Origin: an uncultured Eubacteriales bacterium
GTDB taxonomy: Bacteria > Bacillota > Clostridia > Oscillospirales > CAG-272
Assembly: GCA_934526185.1 (NCBI GenBank)
Contig: CAKTAA010000019.1
Coordinates: 1-32,925, forward strand
Direction: 5' to 3'
DNA length: 32,925 nt
Shown here: positions 17,257-25,276 of the stretch, one piece after another
Layout: each line of letters begins with the position of its first letter
Numbering within the stretch: position 1 is the first letter of the stretch
Notes under the pieces: model-generated
Databases searched by the model: none
Told to the model about the DNA's origin: nothing
The model's input: only the letters and a program-made list of their open reading frames with translations
Made by a program: the position numbers and the translations under genes

Positions 17257-18147
17257 TTACGTCATATTTTCGTCAGACTCACATTCCGGCCGAATGCTCA
17301 CCTCTCCTGCACGCAGCGTCTGTACATCGCCTTCGGTTTCGATTATCAGCGATCCATCCCCGTCGATGTCCAAAACACTGGCGAGGAACGACTCACATCC
17401 GCGTGTTACCCGAACGGTACGTCCAATCACAAGAGAACGGCGGCGGTATTCCTGAAGATGTTCGTCTGTCGGCGGATGGCCGGCAAGATCCCCGAGCTCC
17501 TTTAAAATTTCCGCTGCAAGCCGGTTTCGGGAAACCGGCACGGGGCTGAAGTCCCCGATGGATCCCGCAATCTGATCAAGCGGAGGGGGGTATTTCTGTG
17601 CAGCTACGTTTATGCCAATCCCGATAACGGCATACGGCAGTGTACCGTCTGCCCTCAGACTGCTTTCCACTAAAATACCGCACAGCTTCTTCCCCTGTAC
17701 AAAAATATCGTTAACCCACTTGATTTGCGGCGAAATACCGGATACGGTCTCTATGGCGCGGCATACCGCAACCGCCGTATGCGTGGTTAGAAAAACCGCT
17801 TTTTCGCCCGACAGGGACGGATAACACAGCAAACTCATATAGAGCCCCTGCGAAGGAGGAGATGAAAACTGCCGGTGCAGTCGCCCGCGTCCGGACGTCT
17901 GCTCATTCGCCAGAATAACTGTCGGTTCGGCTTCCCCTTCTTCCGCCAACGCTTTGGCACGGTTATTTGTGGAATCAATTTTCTCATATATTTCTATTTT
18001 ATAATTGCTAAAAGCATCCGTCAGCCAGCACCGGACCATCGTCTCCGAAAGAAGCTCCGCCGTCTCACTGCTTTCGCTCTGCAATCCTTCATAAGGTGAT
18101 TTTTGCATATTATGATCATTCCCTTCCCCAAAATACCTGAAAGACAT
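17257..18147 (-). CDS. birA: Biotin--[acetyl-CoA-carboxylase] ligase, HTH-less
   Basis: BirA activates biotin with ATP and attaches it to the lysine of biotin-carrier proteins. The catalytic domain shows YEKIDSTNNRAKALAEEG, NEQTSGRGRLHRQF (GRGR loop, about residues 86-89), KWVND (143-147, catalytic lysine region) and VIGIGINVA, followed by a C-terminal SH3-like domain. The N-terminal ~50 residues do not form the winged helix found in repressor-type BirA, so this is a monofunctional ligase. AAGGAG 4 nt before ATG 18147 decides the start over an in-frame codon at 18177. Its neighbour two genes downstream is bioY. With no HTH, biotin regulation must use another factor or be absent. Confidence 0.93.
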   Translation of the reverse strand: MSFRYFGEGNDHNMQKSPYEGLQSESSETAELLSETMVRCWLTDAFSNYKIEIYEKIDSTNNRAKALAEEGEAEPTVILANEQTSGRGRLHRQFSSPPSQGLYMSLLCYPSLSGEKAVFLTTHTAVAVCRAIETVSGISPQIKWVNDIFVQGKKLCGILVESSLRADGTLPYAVIGIGINVAAQKYPPPLDQIAGSIGDFSPVPVSRNRLAAEILKELGDLAGHPPTDEHLQEYRRRSLVIGRTVRVTRGCESFLASVLDIDGDGSLIIETEGDVQTLRAGEVSIRPECESDENMT

Positions 18148-18239
18148 TTTTCTCCTTTTCGAATTTGCTCTTTTCAAACGATACCACCCAAACGGACCGT
18201 GTGCAGTCCGTCATAAGCAATGTCTCTTTTGTCCCAGCC

Positions 18240-19370
18240 TTACATCGAAGAATTGACGGCAGTGGGGCGGGAAGCAGAGCTGAGTACAATGCCGACAAGG
18301 AGAAACAGGCTGAAAACAGAAGAGCCTCCGTAGCTGATAAACGGCAGCGTAATGCCGATGACGGGAAGTATCCCCAGACACATGCCGATATTTTCCAGCG
18401 CCTGAAAAATGAATACGGCCGCCGCGCCGATGCATATATATCCGCCCATTTGACCGTGCAGCCGCCGCGCCAGCACCAACATGCGAAGAACCAGTAAAGT
18501 CAACAGGAAAAGATAAAGCATGGCACCGAGAAAGCCAAATTCCTCTGCCATCACGGCGAAAATCATGTCGGTATGCTTAGCCGGAAGCGCACCCGGGGAC
18601 GGATTCTGAGAGGTTGCCCCCTGTAAAAATCCCGATCCGAAAAATCCGCCGGAGCTGATAGCATATTTGCTTCGGATGACCTGATATCCATATCCAAGCG
18701 GATCGAGCTCCGGCTGAAATCCGACCAAAATTCGCTTCTGCTGATACGTATTCAGACATTTCCAAAGCAGAGGAGAGACTGCTGCGGCAATGCCGGCAAA
18801 GCCTGCAAAATACCAAAGCTTCGTTCCCGCACTGTAAAGCATGGCAAGAAAAACGAAGAGGAAAACCAAAGCAGAACCGAGATCTCCCTGAAGCATAACG
18901 AGGCAGATAATTAATCCCGCATGAAGACAAAGCAACAGAACAGTCAGCGGTTGGTTTCTTTTTTCCACCGTTGCTGATAAATGGTAAGCAAAGGTCAAAA
19001 TAAACAGTATTTTCACAAATTCCGATGGCTGAAATCCGAGCGGCATAAATGAAAATCGGATCCAACTTCGGTTGCCGTCTCCGGTTCCGAACACAAGCGT
19101 CAGAACAAGCAAAGCGCAAGCGCAAAAGAACAGCGGCAGCCAAAAGCGTTTGACAAAACGGTCAAGATGAACCAGAGACAGAGCAAGCATACCGGCGATC
19201 CCCAAGGCAATTGCAGCCGTCTGCACAACGGCGTAATGGAGAGAGTCATAGGTATGCGTTGCAGAATAAATCACCACGAGGCCATACAGAGCCATGCATA
19301 CCGCTGTCCCCGCAAGCAGAGGATCTGCTGTCCGCAGCCTCTGCCTCCAGTTGACGGAATATTCTTTCAT
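18240..19370 (-). CDS. rodA: RodA-type SEDS peptidoglycan glycosyltransferase
   Basis: This 376-residue protein polymerises lipid II into glycan strands at the membrane. About ten hydrophobic spans are visible. Family motifs include GDGNRSWI, GFQPSEFVKI, MLQGDLGSALVF (the Asp is the catalytic residue of SEDS enzymes), the large loop motif LPAKHTDMIFAVMAEEFGFLG and GITLPFISYGGSS near the C-terminus. GNRSW and PSEFVK favour RodA or FtsW; the PBP2 gene in the same run points to RodA. The ribosome binding site (AAAGGA about 12 nt before the ATG) is loose. It lies between thiI and birA. Confidence 0.93.
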   Translation of the reverse strand: MKEYSVNWRQRLRTADPLLAGTAVCMALYGLVVIYSATHTYDSLHYAVVQTAAIALGIAGMLALSLVHLDRFVKRFWLPLFFCACALLVLTLVFGTGDGNRSWIRFSFMPLGFQPSEFVKILFILTFAYHLSATVEKRNQPLTVLLLCLHAGLIICLVMLQGDLGSALVFLFVFLAMLYSAGTKLWYFAGFAGIAAAVSPLLWKCLNTYQQKRILVGFQPELDPLGYGYQVIRSKYAISSGGFFGSGFLQGATSQNPSPGALPAKHTDMIFAVMAEEFGFLGAMLYLFLLTLLVLRMLVLARRLHGQMGGYICIGAAAVFIFQALENIGMCLGILPVIGITLPFISYGGSSVFSLFLLVGIVLSSASRPTAVNSSM

Positions 19371-19506
19371 ATATTTGTGCTATCCTTTACTATATATAAA
19401 CAAAATACAGACAGACGACGCCTTCCCTGCCGTCTCAATCGCCGCGCTCAGCCTCATGTCTTTATTTTTCCAAGCTGATTCGTATATAAAACGCTTTATA
19501 ACCCTG

Positions 19507-20679
19507 TTATCGGCGCACATCGACGGTATATCTCGTTTCCCATGCCTGAGAAAGCAGAACCTCTCTGTCGGTCTTTGCTTCCTCACGTTCAACCTTCCAG
19601 AGAGCCGGTTTGGTCTGCGGATGCCGCGGCGTAAATACGGTACAGCAATCTTCATATGGCAGAATAGAAGTTTCAAAGGTGTCTATGACTCTTGCACGCT
19701 CAATAATTTCCTCTTTATCCATGCCGATAAGGGGACGAAAAACCGGAATTTCAGCTACAGCGTCGGTTACACCAAGCGCCTGCATTGTCTGACTGGCAAC
19801 CTGACCGAGACTTTCGCCGGTGATGAGCGCCGTGCATTCGGTCTCCCGTGCGGTCATGTTTGCCAGGTACATCATATATCTCCGCAGCAGAAGAGTGAAA
19901 TAGTCCTCCTCACAGCTTCGCTTCAGCGTTTCCTGTATTTGCGTTACGGATATAATATGCAGCCGGATATCGCCGCAGTATTCCGTCATTTTTTGGGCAA
20001 GCGCAATGACCTTCTGGCGCGCCCGTTCGCTGGTATACGGAAAGCTCTCGAAATGCAGAGCTTCGATCAAGACGCCGCGTTTGGCCATCATACACCCCGC
20101 CACCGGGCTGTCGATACCGCCTGACAGCAGCAGCAGTCCCCGGCCGTTGGAGCCCAGCGGCATACCACCCGCTCCTTTTTCCTGACCGGCGTGCAGATAC
20201 GCAGCCGTATCGCGAATTTCGACACGAATGACAATATCTGGCTGATGCACATCAACACAAAGCCGAGGCATCTGCTCCAGAACAGCCTCTCCGCAAATTC
20301 CGCAAATTTGAGGCGAGGTCAGCGGAAACCTCTTATCGCTGCGCCGGGCATCAATTTTAAATGACCGGCAGTTCTCCAGTCGTTCCGAAACCAGCTCCTT
20401 TAAAGCGCGGAGGATCGACTCCATATTTTTTTCTGTCATAACCGAACGGCTTACTGCAGCAATACCGAAGACCTTTTTCACAGCCTCATATGCATCCTCC
20501 ATATCACAACTATCGCTTTCCGGCGTAATCATCAGGGTGCTTTGTTCCCTTTTAATTGAAAAGCTGCCGTATTTACTGACGCGCCGCTCCAACGTCCTGC
20601 ACAGCAAATCTTCAAAATATCTCCGGTTCGCTCCTTTCAGAGCGATTTCACCATATTTGCACAAAATAACTTCTTTCAT
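19507..20679 (-). CDS. thiI: tRNA 4-thiouridine synthetase ThiI (no rhodanese domain)
   Basis: ThiI adenylates U8 of tRNA and inserts sulfur to give 4-thiouridine; in some bacteria it also feeds thiamine thiazole synthesis. The 390-residue chain starts with a ferredoxin-like and THUMP region (MKEVILCKYGEIALKG, VDVHQPDIVIRVEI), then the PP-loop motif SGGIDS at 186-191, and GESLGQVASQTMQAL. It stops before a rhodanese domain, as in Bacillus ThiI. In Bacillus a dedicated cysteine desulfurase is adjacent; here the neighbour is rodA, so the sulfur donor must be elsewhere. AGAGGTTG precedes ATG 20679. Confidence 0.95.
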   Translation of the reverse strand: MKEVILCKYGEIALKGANRRYFEDLLCRTLERRVSKYGSFSIKREQSTLMITPESDSCDMEDAYEAVKKVFGIAAVSRSVMTEKNMESILRALKELVSERLENCRSFKIDARRSDKRFPLTSPQICGICGEAVLEQMPRLCVDVHQPDIVIRVEIRDTAAYLHAGQEKGAGGMPLGSNGRGLLLLSGGIDSPVAGCMMAKRGVLIEALHFESFPYTSERARQKVIALAQKMTEYCGDIRLHIISVTQIQETLKRSCEEDYFTLLLRRYMMYLANMTARETECTALITGESLGQVASQTMQALGVTDAVAEIPVFRPLIGMDKEEIIERARVIDTFETSILPYEDCCTVFTPRHPQTKPALWKVEREEAKTDREVLLSQAWETRYTVDVRR

Positions 20680-20750
20680 CTATCTTCAACCTCTTACCTG
20701 TTTTATGACAACAAATAAACAATCATACAGCGATTTCATAGCCATACAAC

Positions 20751-20779
20751 ATTATAACATAAAAAAACAAAAAGTACAA
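20751..20779 (-). promoter_or_regulatory. Promoter of thiI and perhaps the run down to PBP2
   Basis: On the minus strand TTGTAC (20779-20774), a 17-bp spacer and a consensus TATAAT (20756-20751) lie about 70 bp upstream of the thiI ATG. The seven genes that follow leftward have gaps of at most about 185 bp and could be read from here, though internal promoters are possible. Confidence 0.75.
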
Positions 20780-21049
20780 CGTAAAGAATTCGAAATTTCT
20801 TTCTGCTCTGACTTGGGCTGTAAATTTTAAATTCAACATCTTTATAAGGGCCACCTTTTGCCATTCGTTATAAAACAAGAACAGCTTCATAAGCAAAATG
20901 AAACTTAGTAATTCTTATAAGAGCAACTATGACAACAATATAAATCTCTGCAAAAATGAATCTGTAGTTTTTTTTTGAACCGATTGATAATTCTGACTGT
21001 AGTTTCACGTACATATATTCCATGTAGATATAACATTTACTGAAATTGT
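20780..21049. other. AT-rich non-coding spacer
   Basis: About 270 bp upstream of the thiI promoter, strongly AT-rich, with stop codons in all frames and no hairpin or gene that I can support. It changes abruptly to GC-rich sequence near 21060. Confidence 0.4.
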
Positions 21050-21239
21050 GGAGTTTTCTTGACAGACAAACTCCGTCACTTGGCACGGAGGATCGGAATG
21101 CGTTTACGACGGAGCGAAGCAATACGCACTGGTGTTATAGACGAATCAGAACACGATATCTGCTTCAGCGGAAAGCGGAGGATGAAAAGCAGAATAGCGC
21201 GAGCTTTGCTTGCGCTTAGCCGCCGGGAATTCGGCGGCT
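21050..21239 (+). ncRNA. Candidate structured RNA or leader with alternative hairpins
   Basis: This GC-rich patch in AT-rich surroundings contains successive hairpins: CTCCGT/ACGGAG (21071-21090), AGCGCGAGC/GCTTGCGCT (21196-21216) and AGCCGCCG/CGGCGGCT (21218-21239). An upstream pairing GGAGTTT (21050-21056) with AAACTCC (21068-21074) excludes the first hairpin. GGAGG at 21087-21091, 6 nt before ATG 21098, lies in the 3' arm of the first hairpin. The frame from 21098 would give a basic 108-residue protein ending at 21424, but it runs through the terminator at 21336-21373. I cannot tell whether this is an RNA gene, a regulated small gene or a remnant. Confidence 0.3.
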
Positions 21240-21335
21240 GTATACGCGCAGGGAACGGAACGGCAAGCAAAGAGGAGAAGGTTCTTGCGGAGGACATCAC
21301 GAATTGCATGCAAAAGTTCCTGATTTTATGGGATA

Positions 21336-21373
21336 ATAAAGAGGAAAGCTGCTTTTGCAGCTTTCCTCTTTAT
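21336..21373 (-). terminator. 17-bp hairpin, terminator of the sigma-factor gene and possibly bidirectional
   Basis: ATAAAGAGGAAAGCTGC pairs perfectly with its complement around a TTTT loop. On both strands the 3' arm ends in CTTTAT. It lies 77 nt past the stop of the leftward sigma-factor gene and also closes the GC-rich rightward segment 21050-21335. Confidence 0.7.
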
Positions 21374-21449
21374 GTCTATAGGATGTATAAAAGATATCTC
21401 AGTGCTTTTGGCGGGCGGATTTAAACTCTCGTGTATCTATCCGTAATTA

Positions 21450-23018
21450 CTATCGTATTACCCCATAAACACAAAGCTTTTCATTTTCATCCGGTATGAC
21501 AAGCCAATTTCTTTTCACCATTGTCTCGATGATAAAAGCCATAACATCCATCTGATGATGAATAAATGCAAGGTGAGCCCCTTGATCCGACAAAGCTCTC
21601 GGGATAAAGTCCTTCAACGTATGCGCAGCAAGATCACAAACTTTAATCATACAGCTGCAAACATCTTCAGCTAACGGTTTTAATAACGGCCAAATGATGT
21701 CGTCCATCATATCGGACGAGAATACGGGAAATTCAGCCGATAATTTTCCGCCGTGGCTTGAAATAAACCCTTCGTCGATTAATTTTATAAGCATAGCATT
21801 GTTTTGATCTGCCGGCTTTTCGAGAATGGCGTCACACATAGCCTGAACAGAAAGATGCCAATTTGCAGGCTCCCATAATTGGCATTTTTCAATGACCCGG
21901 TAGTTTTCCACCGAAAAATACGCTGTGTTGTCTTTGTTCTCACACTGGTTATAGATACCATTAAAATGATGATTTTGATAATCATTATCATACCCGAAAA
22001 CAAAGCCGTAACTACCGTTAGAGAGCGGAGGATACTCTCCAAAGAGCTCCCGCCCCTTCTTATCGGATAGGTTCAAAGCGAATATCATAACCAGATTTGC
22101 AAAAGTCCATTTCATCCGGTTGCTATTATAATCATTTCCCCTGAAATCCAATGCTTTCAGTGTAGGAAGAAGGTTTGATAGCTTTTCGTTCAATTGTTCT
22201 GCCGCTTTTTCATAAATAGGTTTGATTCTATTTGTCAATTTTTTCTCATATTCATCCGTGAAAATGATGATGTTTGTCTGATATTTATCGCCGGTTTTCT
22301 TAATGAGGTCATGTTTCATAAGCAACTCAATTTCATCTTCGAGATAAACAACGGCAACGCCCAGCTCTATTGACAGTTCCTGTATTGTTACGGGCGTAGA
22401 ATAAGCACTGAGGAGAATATTTCCGGGAAGCTTTCTTTTAAACAACTGCCAATAACAAGAATTGTCTCCTTCTCCCCAAAAGTCCATACGAAAAGTTCCG
22501 GGATTATAACTTTTTTCTCCGAATTCTCTTGACATACCGATACCTTCTTTCAAAATTTTTCTTGTTTTGAAAAGATAATATTTTACCATTTCAACACTTA
22601 TACCGAGGTCGGTTGAAATTTCGGAACAGTTTCTGCCGTCAATATAATAAGCGATGGAGGTTTCACGATACAGCTTTGACAGAAGAGATAACTCGCGACG
22701 CAAAAGATTGAGTTCTTCTGACTTCAGGTATTCTTCTTCAGGTGTTACCCAATATGTTCCGACAAAATTTTCATCAAATTCCATGGTTGTGAAGTTCCTT
22801 TTGCGGATACGTTTCTTAAAGGTATTTTCCGCAATCCGCCACATAAAGCTGTAAAAAGCATCCTCGTTTCTTAATCGGCGTGCATACTGTAACACCTCGC
22901 AGATAATATCGTTTGTCAAATCCTCCGCTTCCGACTTATCGTAAAGCCTTGACAGAGAAAAAGCAAAAATATTCTTTAAGTTGTCAGATAATAATTCTGT
23001 TACTTTTTCTTGTTCCAA
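21450..23018 (-). CDS. ECF-like RNA polymerase sigma factor with large winged-helix-containing C-terminal extension
   Basis: The N-terminal 165 residues are a sigma-70 ECF core. Region 2 reads LYDKSEAEDLTNDIICEVLQY and SFMWRIAENTFKKRIRKRN; region 4 reads ETSIAYYIDGRNCSEISTDLGISVEMVKYYLFKTRKIL, an HTH for the -35 element. A further ~350 residues follow. The first part (TIQELSIELGVAVVYLEDEIELLMKHDLI) resembles a winged helix; the rest is helical, soluble and unfamiliar. Most ECF factors are ~170-200 residues and are controlled by an anti-sigma factor; none is encoded next to this one, so the extension may be the sensor. I place the start at TTG 23018, with GGAGG 7 nt upstream; the in-frame TTG at 23024 is only 1 nt from that site. 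Confidence 0.85.
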   Translation of the reverse strand: MEQEKVTELLSDNLKNIFAFSLSRLYDKSEAEDLTNDIICEVLQYARRLRNEDAFYSFMWRIAENTFKKRIRKRNFTTMEFDENFVGTYWVTPEEEYLKSEELNLLRRELSLLSKLYRETSIAYYIDGRNCSEISTDLGISVEMVKYYLFKTRKILKEGIGMSREFGEKSYNPGTFRMDFWGEGDNSCYWQLFKRKLPGNILLSAYSTPVTIQELSIELGVAVVYLEDEIELLMKHDLIKKTGDKYQTNIIIFTDEYEKKLTNRIKPIYEKAAEQLNEKLSNLLPTLKALDFRGNDYNSNRMKWTFANLVMIFALNLSDKKGRELFGEYPPLSNGSYGFVFGYDNDYQNHHFNGIYNQCENKDNTAYFSVENYRVIEKCQLWEPANWHLSVQAMCDAILEKPADQNNAMLIKLIDEGFISSHGGKLSAEFPVFSSDMMDDIIWPLLKPLAEDVCSCMIKVCDLAAHTLKDFIPRALSDQGAHLAFIHHQMDVMAFIIETMVKRNWLVIPDENEKLCVYGVIR

Positions 23019-23048
23019 AATCAAACCTCCGGATCTTAGATCTTAATT

Positions 23049-23088
23049 GAAAGCTTTCGACTATATAGTATCCGATATGCGGTATCGG
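23049..23088. promoter_or_regulatory. Three adjacent palindromes upstream of the sigma-factor gene
   Basis: GAAAGCTTTC (23049-23058), ACTATATAGT (23060-23069) and CCGATA-n5-TATCGG (23072-23088) follow one another directly, 30-70 bp upstream of the TTG start. They may be operators or part of the promoter. I cannot identify a clear -35/-10 pair. Confidence 0.4.
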
Positions 23089-23119
23089 TTAATTCGAACT
23101 TCATTTAAAACAGATAAAT

Positions 23120-23162
23120 AAAAGAGCAACATGGGAGTTCAACTCCACAATGCTGTTCTTTT
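23120..23162 (-). terminator. Terminator of the decayed methyltransferase gene
   Basis: On the minus strand AAAAGAACAGCAT and ATGTTGCTCTTTT form an imperfect stem topped by GGAGT/ACTCC, followed by TTTATTTATC. Confidence 0.55.
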
Positions 23163-23537
23163 AAAAGCATCATTAGTAGGCGGAAAACAGGATTCCCCCT
23201 TCTTTGATACGCAGAGCACCTCAAAAAGCACCTGCAACTGATCATCGCTGTGAAGAGATGATATATTGGCCCAAACAGAAGTTTAACATCGTAGGTATTA
23301 TTCATAAAAAAGGACAGCTCCTTTGCGTTAGCCTGCCGGATCGTGACGGATTCTCCGAATTGTGTGTTTGTTGAAAATATCTATATTGTGCCCGACCAGT
23401 TCCACAGCATTCACTTGATACCCTTTTCGGGCGATCACATAGGAATACCTTCCTGTTCCCTCCAGTGCCGAATGTGCAAAAAAATTATAGAAAAGGACAC
23501 CAATCATGATACCCATTGTATCAAAATTAGTGTCCAA
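23163..23537 (-). pseudogene. Decayed class I SAM-dependent methyltransferase
   Basis: Three minus-strand pieces align in order to one family. EGTGRYSYVIARKGYQVNAVELV (SAM-binding motif I and the acidic loop) is followed by HNIDIFNKHT, then a break and a stop. NNTYDVKLLFGPIYHLFT comes next, and after a frameshift SSLHSDDQLQVLFEVLCVSKKG. In intact members the order is a G.GTGRY motif, then D..YDV.LL.GP.YHL, then the QL..L.E..RV.KKGG helix and strand. About 20-25 residues are deleted between the first two pieces. The substrate is unknown. It lies just past the 3' end of tRNA-Pro. Confidence 0.75.
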
Positions 23538-23540
23538 TTA

Positions 23541-23617
23541 TGGTCGGAGTGACAGGAGTTGAACCTGCGGCCTCTTGGTCCCGAACCAAGCGCTCTACCA
23601 AACTGAGCCACACCCCG
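23541..23617 (-). tRNA. tRNA-Pro (anticodon CGG)
   Basis: The minus strand forms a 77-nt cloverleaf: acceptor CGGGGTG/CACTCCG with one G-T pair, D arm TGGCTCAGTTTGGTAGAGCG, anticodon stem-loop CTTGGTTCGGGACCAAG with anticodon CGG, T arm GCAGGTTCAACTCCTGT and an encoded CCA at 23543-23541. Confidence 0.95.
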
Positions 23618-23645
23618 TTTATACAAACATACAACAACAGGATTT

Positions 23646-23674
23646 ATTATAACAAAAAGCTTTGGCAATGTCAA
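23646..23674 (-). promoter_or_regulatory. Consensus promoter of tRNA-Pro
   Basis: On the minus strand a perfect TTGACA (23674-23669), 17 bp, and a perfect TATAAT (23651-23646) lie about 30 bp upstream of the tRNA 5' end. Confidence 0.9.
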
Positions 23675-23771
23675 GAGGTACCCGAATTTTTTTTAAAAAA
23701 ATATATACAATACCGTCGATTTCGTATATAATAATGAACAACGAGACTGGCAAATTACAGAAAGGAAAAAT

Positions 23772-24518
23772 ATGGATTCAGAATTACACGTTTTGTTTTC
23801 AAGAACAGAAAAACTTATTGGAAAAGACGCTGTAGAACAACTCTCTCAATGCCATGTGGCTCTTTTCGGGTTGGGCGGCGTCGGGAGTTATGCAGCGGAA
23901 GCTCTGGTGCGCGGGGGAATCGGCACGCTGACCATTGTCGATCACGATACCGTTGCTCAAAGCAACATCAATCGGCAGCTTTATGCACTCAAAAGCACGC
24001 TCGGCAAATACAAGACAGAGGTTGCGGCAGACAGACTTCAGGACATCAATCCGGAACTTAAGCTGCATACGTACTGCTGCTTTTTTTCGAATGAAACGAA
24101 ACCGAAATTCAATTTTTCATCGTTTCATTACGTCATCGATGCCATTGACACAGTGACCTCCAAGCTTCTGCTTGCCGAAACATGCATGGAACACCAAACG
24201 CCGCTCATCAGCTGTATGGGGACCGGAAACAAATTGAATCCGCAGCGGTTAAGAATCAGCGATATTTCGGAAACAACAGTCTGTCCCTTGGCAAGAGTCA
24301 TGCGCCGGGAGCTGAAAAAGAGAGGTATCTTTCATCTGCCGGTGGTTTTCTCAGACGAGGCGCCAATGGCACACGATACGGCTGATATCGACGAAACGCA
24401 AACGCCTGGCAGACGCTCCGTTCCGGGCAGCATATCCTTCGTTCCTCCCGTCGCAGGAATGCTTCTCGCTTCGGCAGTAATTCGCTCATTGACGGATCGT
24501 TTTTCCGAACTACGCTAA
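23772..24518 (+). CDS. tcdA: tRNA threonylcarbamoyladenosine dehydratase TcdA (ThiF/E1-like)
   Basis: TcdA uses ATP to cyclise t6A at position 37 of ANN-decoding tRNAs to ct6A. The 248-residue chain contains the Rossmann nucleotide-binding loop ALFGLGGVGSYAAEALVRGG (about residues 30-49), DHDTVAQSNINRQ (acidic ribose-binding loop and conserved NRQ), the DAIDT motif at about 121-125, and CPLARVMRRELKKRGI, which is characteristic of the TcdA/YgdL branch of the E1 family. AAAGGA 6 nt before ATG 23772 fixes the start. A TATAAT at 23727-23732 is a possible -10. The HD hydrolase gene starts 25 nt after the stop, so they form an operon. Confidence 0.93.
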   Translation: MDSELHVLFSRTEKLIGKDAVEQLSQCHVALFGLGGVGSYAAEALVRGGIGTLTIVDHDTVAQSNINRQLYALKSTLGKYKTEVAADRLQDINPELKLHTYCCFFSNETKPKFNFSSFHYVIDAIDTVTSKLLLAETCMEHQTPLISCMGTGNKLNPQRLRISDISETTVCPLARVMRRELKKRGIFHLPVVFSDEAPMAHDTADIDETQTPGRRSVPGSISFVPPVAGMLLASAVIRSLTDRFSELR

Positions 24519-24543
24519 AATCAATCAGGAGGAATCAGATGAT

Positions 24544-25152
24544 ATGACAACGAAAAACGCAGAAAATCGTTTGCAGGAACAGCTAAAATTTCTTCAAATA
24601 ATAGACAAAGAAAAGCAGGTATTTCGGCAAACATTACTGATGGACGGCAGCCGGTGTGAAAATGACGCGGAACATAGCTGGCATATGGCCGTATGCGCGA
24701 TGCTGTTGTATGAATACTGCGACGAAAGGGATTCACTCTCCATGGAAAGGGTGCTCCGCATGGTGCTTCTGCATGACCTTGTGGAAATCGGCGCGGGCGA
24801 TACCTATGCATACGACACTGCGGGAAATCAGACAAAAAGCCGGCGGGAGCAGGAAGCGGCTGAGCATCTGTTTTCCGTTTTACCCCCTGATCAGGGACCG
24901 GATTTCCGTAGACTGTGGGAAGAATTTGAAGCATGTCTTACACCCGAAGCAAGGTTTGCCCGGATGGCGGACACTTTTATGCCATTTTACCACAACTATA
25001 TAACAAAAGGGACACAATGGCGCATACACGGAGTGCATGCGCCGCAAGTGGAAAAACGGCTGGATCGGATAAAGTCCTCTTCCCTTTTTCTCTGGGAGTT
25101 TTGTCGGCGCCTGCTTGATGAGGCTGTAGAAAAAGGATACCTTCTGCCTTGA
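24544..25152 (+). CDS. HD-domain hydrolase (YfbR/HDDC2-like)
   Basis: The 202-residue protein has the HD metal-binding pattern ENDAEHSWHMAV (His of motif 1 near residue 42), LLHDLVEIGAGD (HD at about 77-78) and a later Asp in RFARMADTF. This matches the YfbR/HDDC2 group, often deoxynucleoside 5'-monophosphatases; the substrate here is not proved. AGGAGG at 24527-24532 is followed first by a tiny ATG-ATA-TGA frame at 24539 and then by the true ATG 24544, whose ATG overlaps that stop. It is co-transcribed with tcdA. Confidence 0.88.
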   Translation: MTTKNAENRLQEQLKFLQIIDKEKQVFRQTLLMDGSRCENDAEHSWHMAVCAMLLYEYCDERDSLSMERVLRMVLLHDLVEIGAGDTYAYDTAGNQTKSRREQEAAEHLFSVLPPDQGPDFRRLWEEFEACLTPEARFARMADTFMPFYHNYITKGTQWRIHGVHAPQVEKRLDRIKSSSLFLWEFCRRLLDEAVEKGYLLP

Positions 25153-25276
25153 CCGCAAGTGCGGCCTGAATGCTTGCCGGTACAAGCACAAAAAAACGGA
25201 GATTTCGAGCTGCAGAACAGTATCCAGCATACTTCTCTTTGCATAATAGACAGAAAGAACTTCTTTCGGGATACTG

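Noticed and set aside
21098..21424. Basic 108-residue protein with a good GGAGG site
   Set aside because: The frame reads through a perfect 17-bp terminator hairpin, is unusually Arg-rich and resembles nothing known. Kept as a possible structured RNA and not as a gene.
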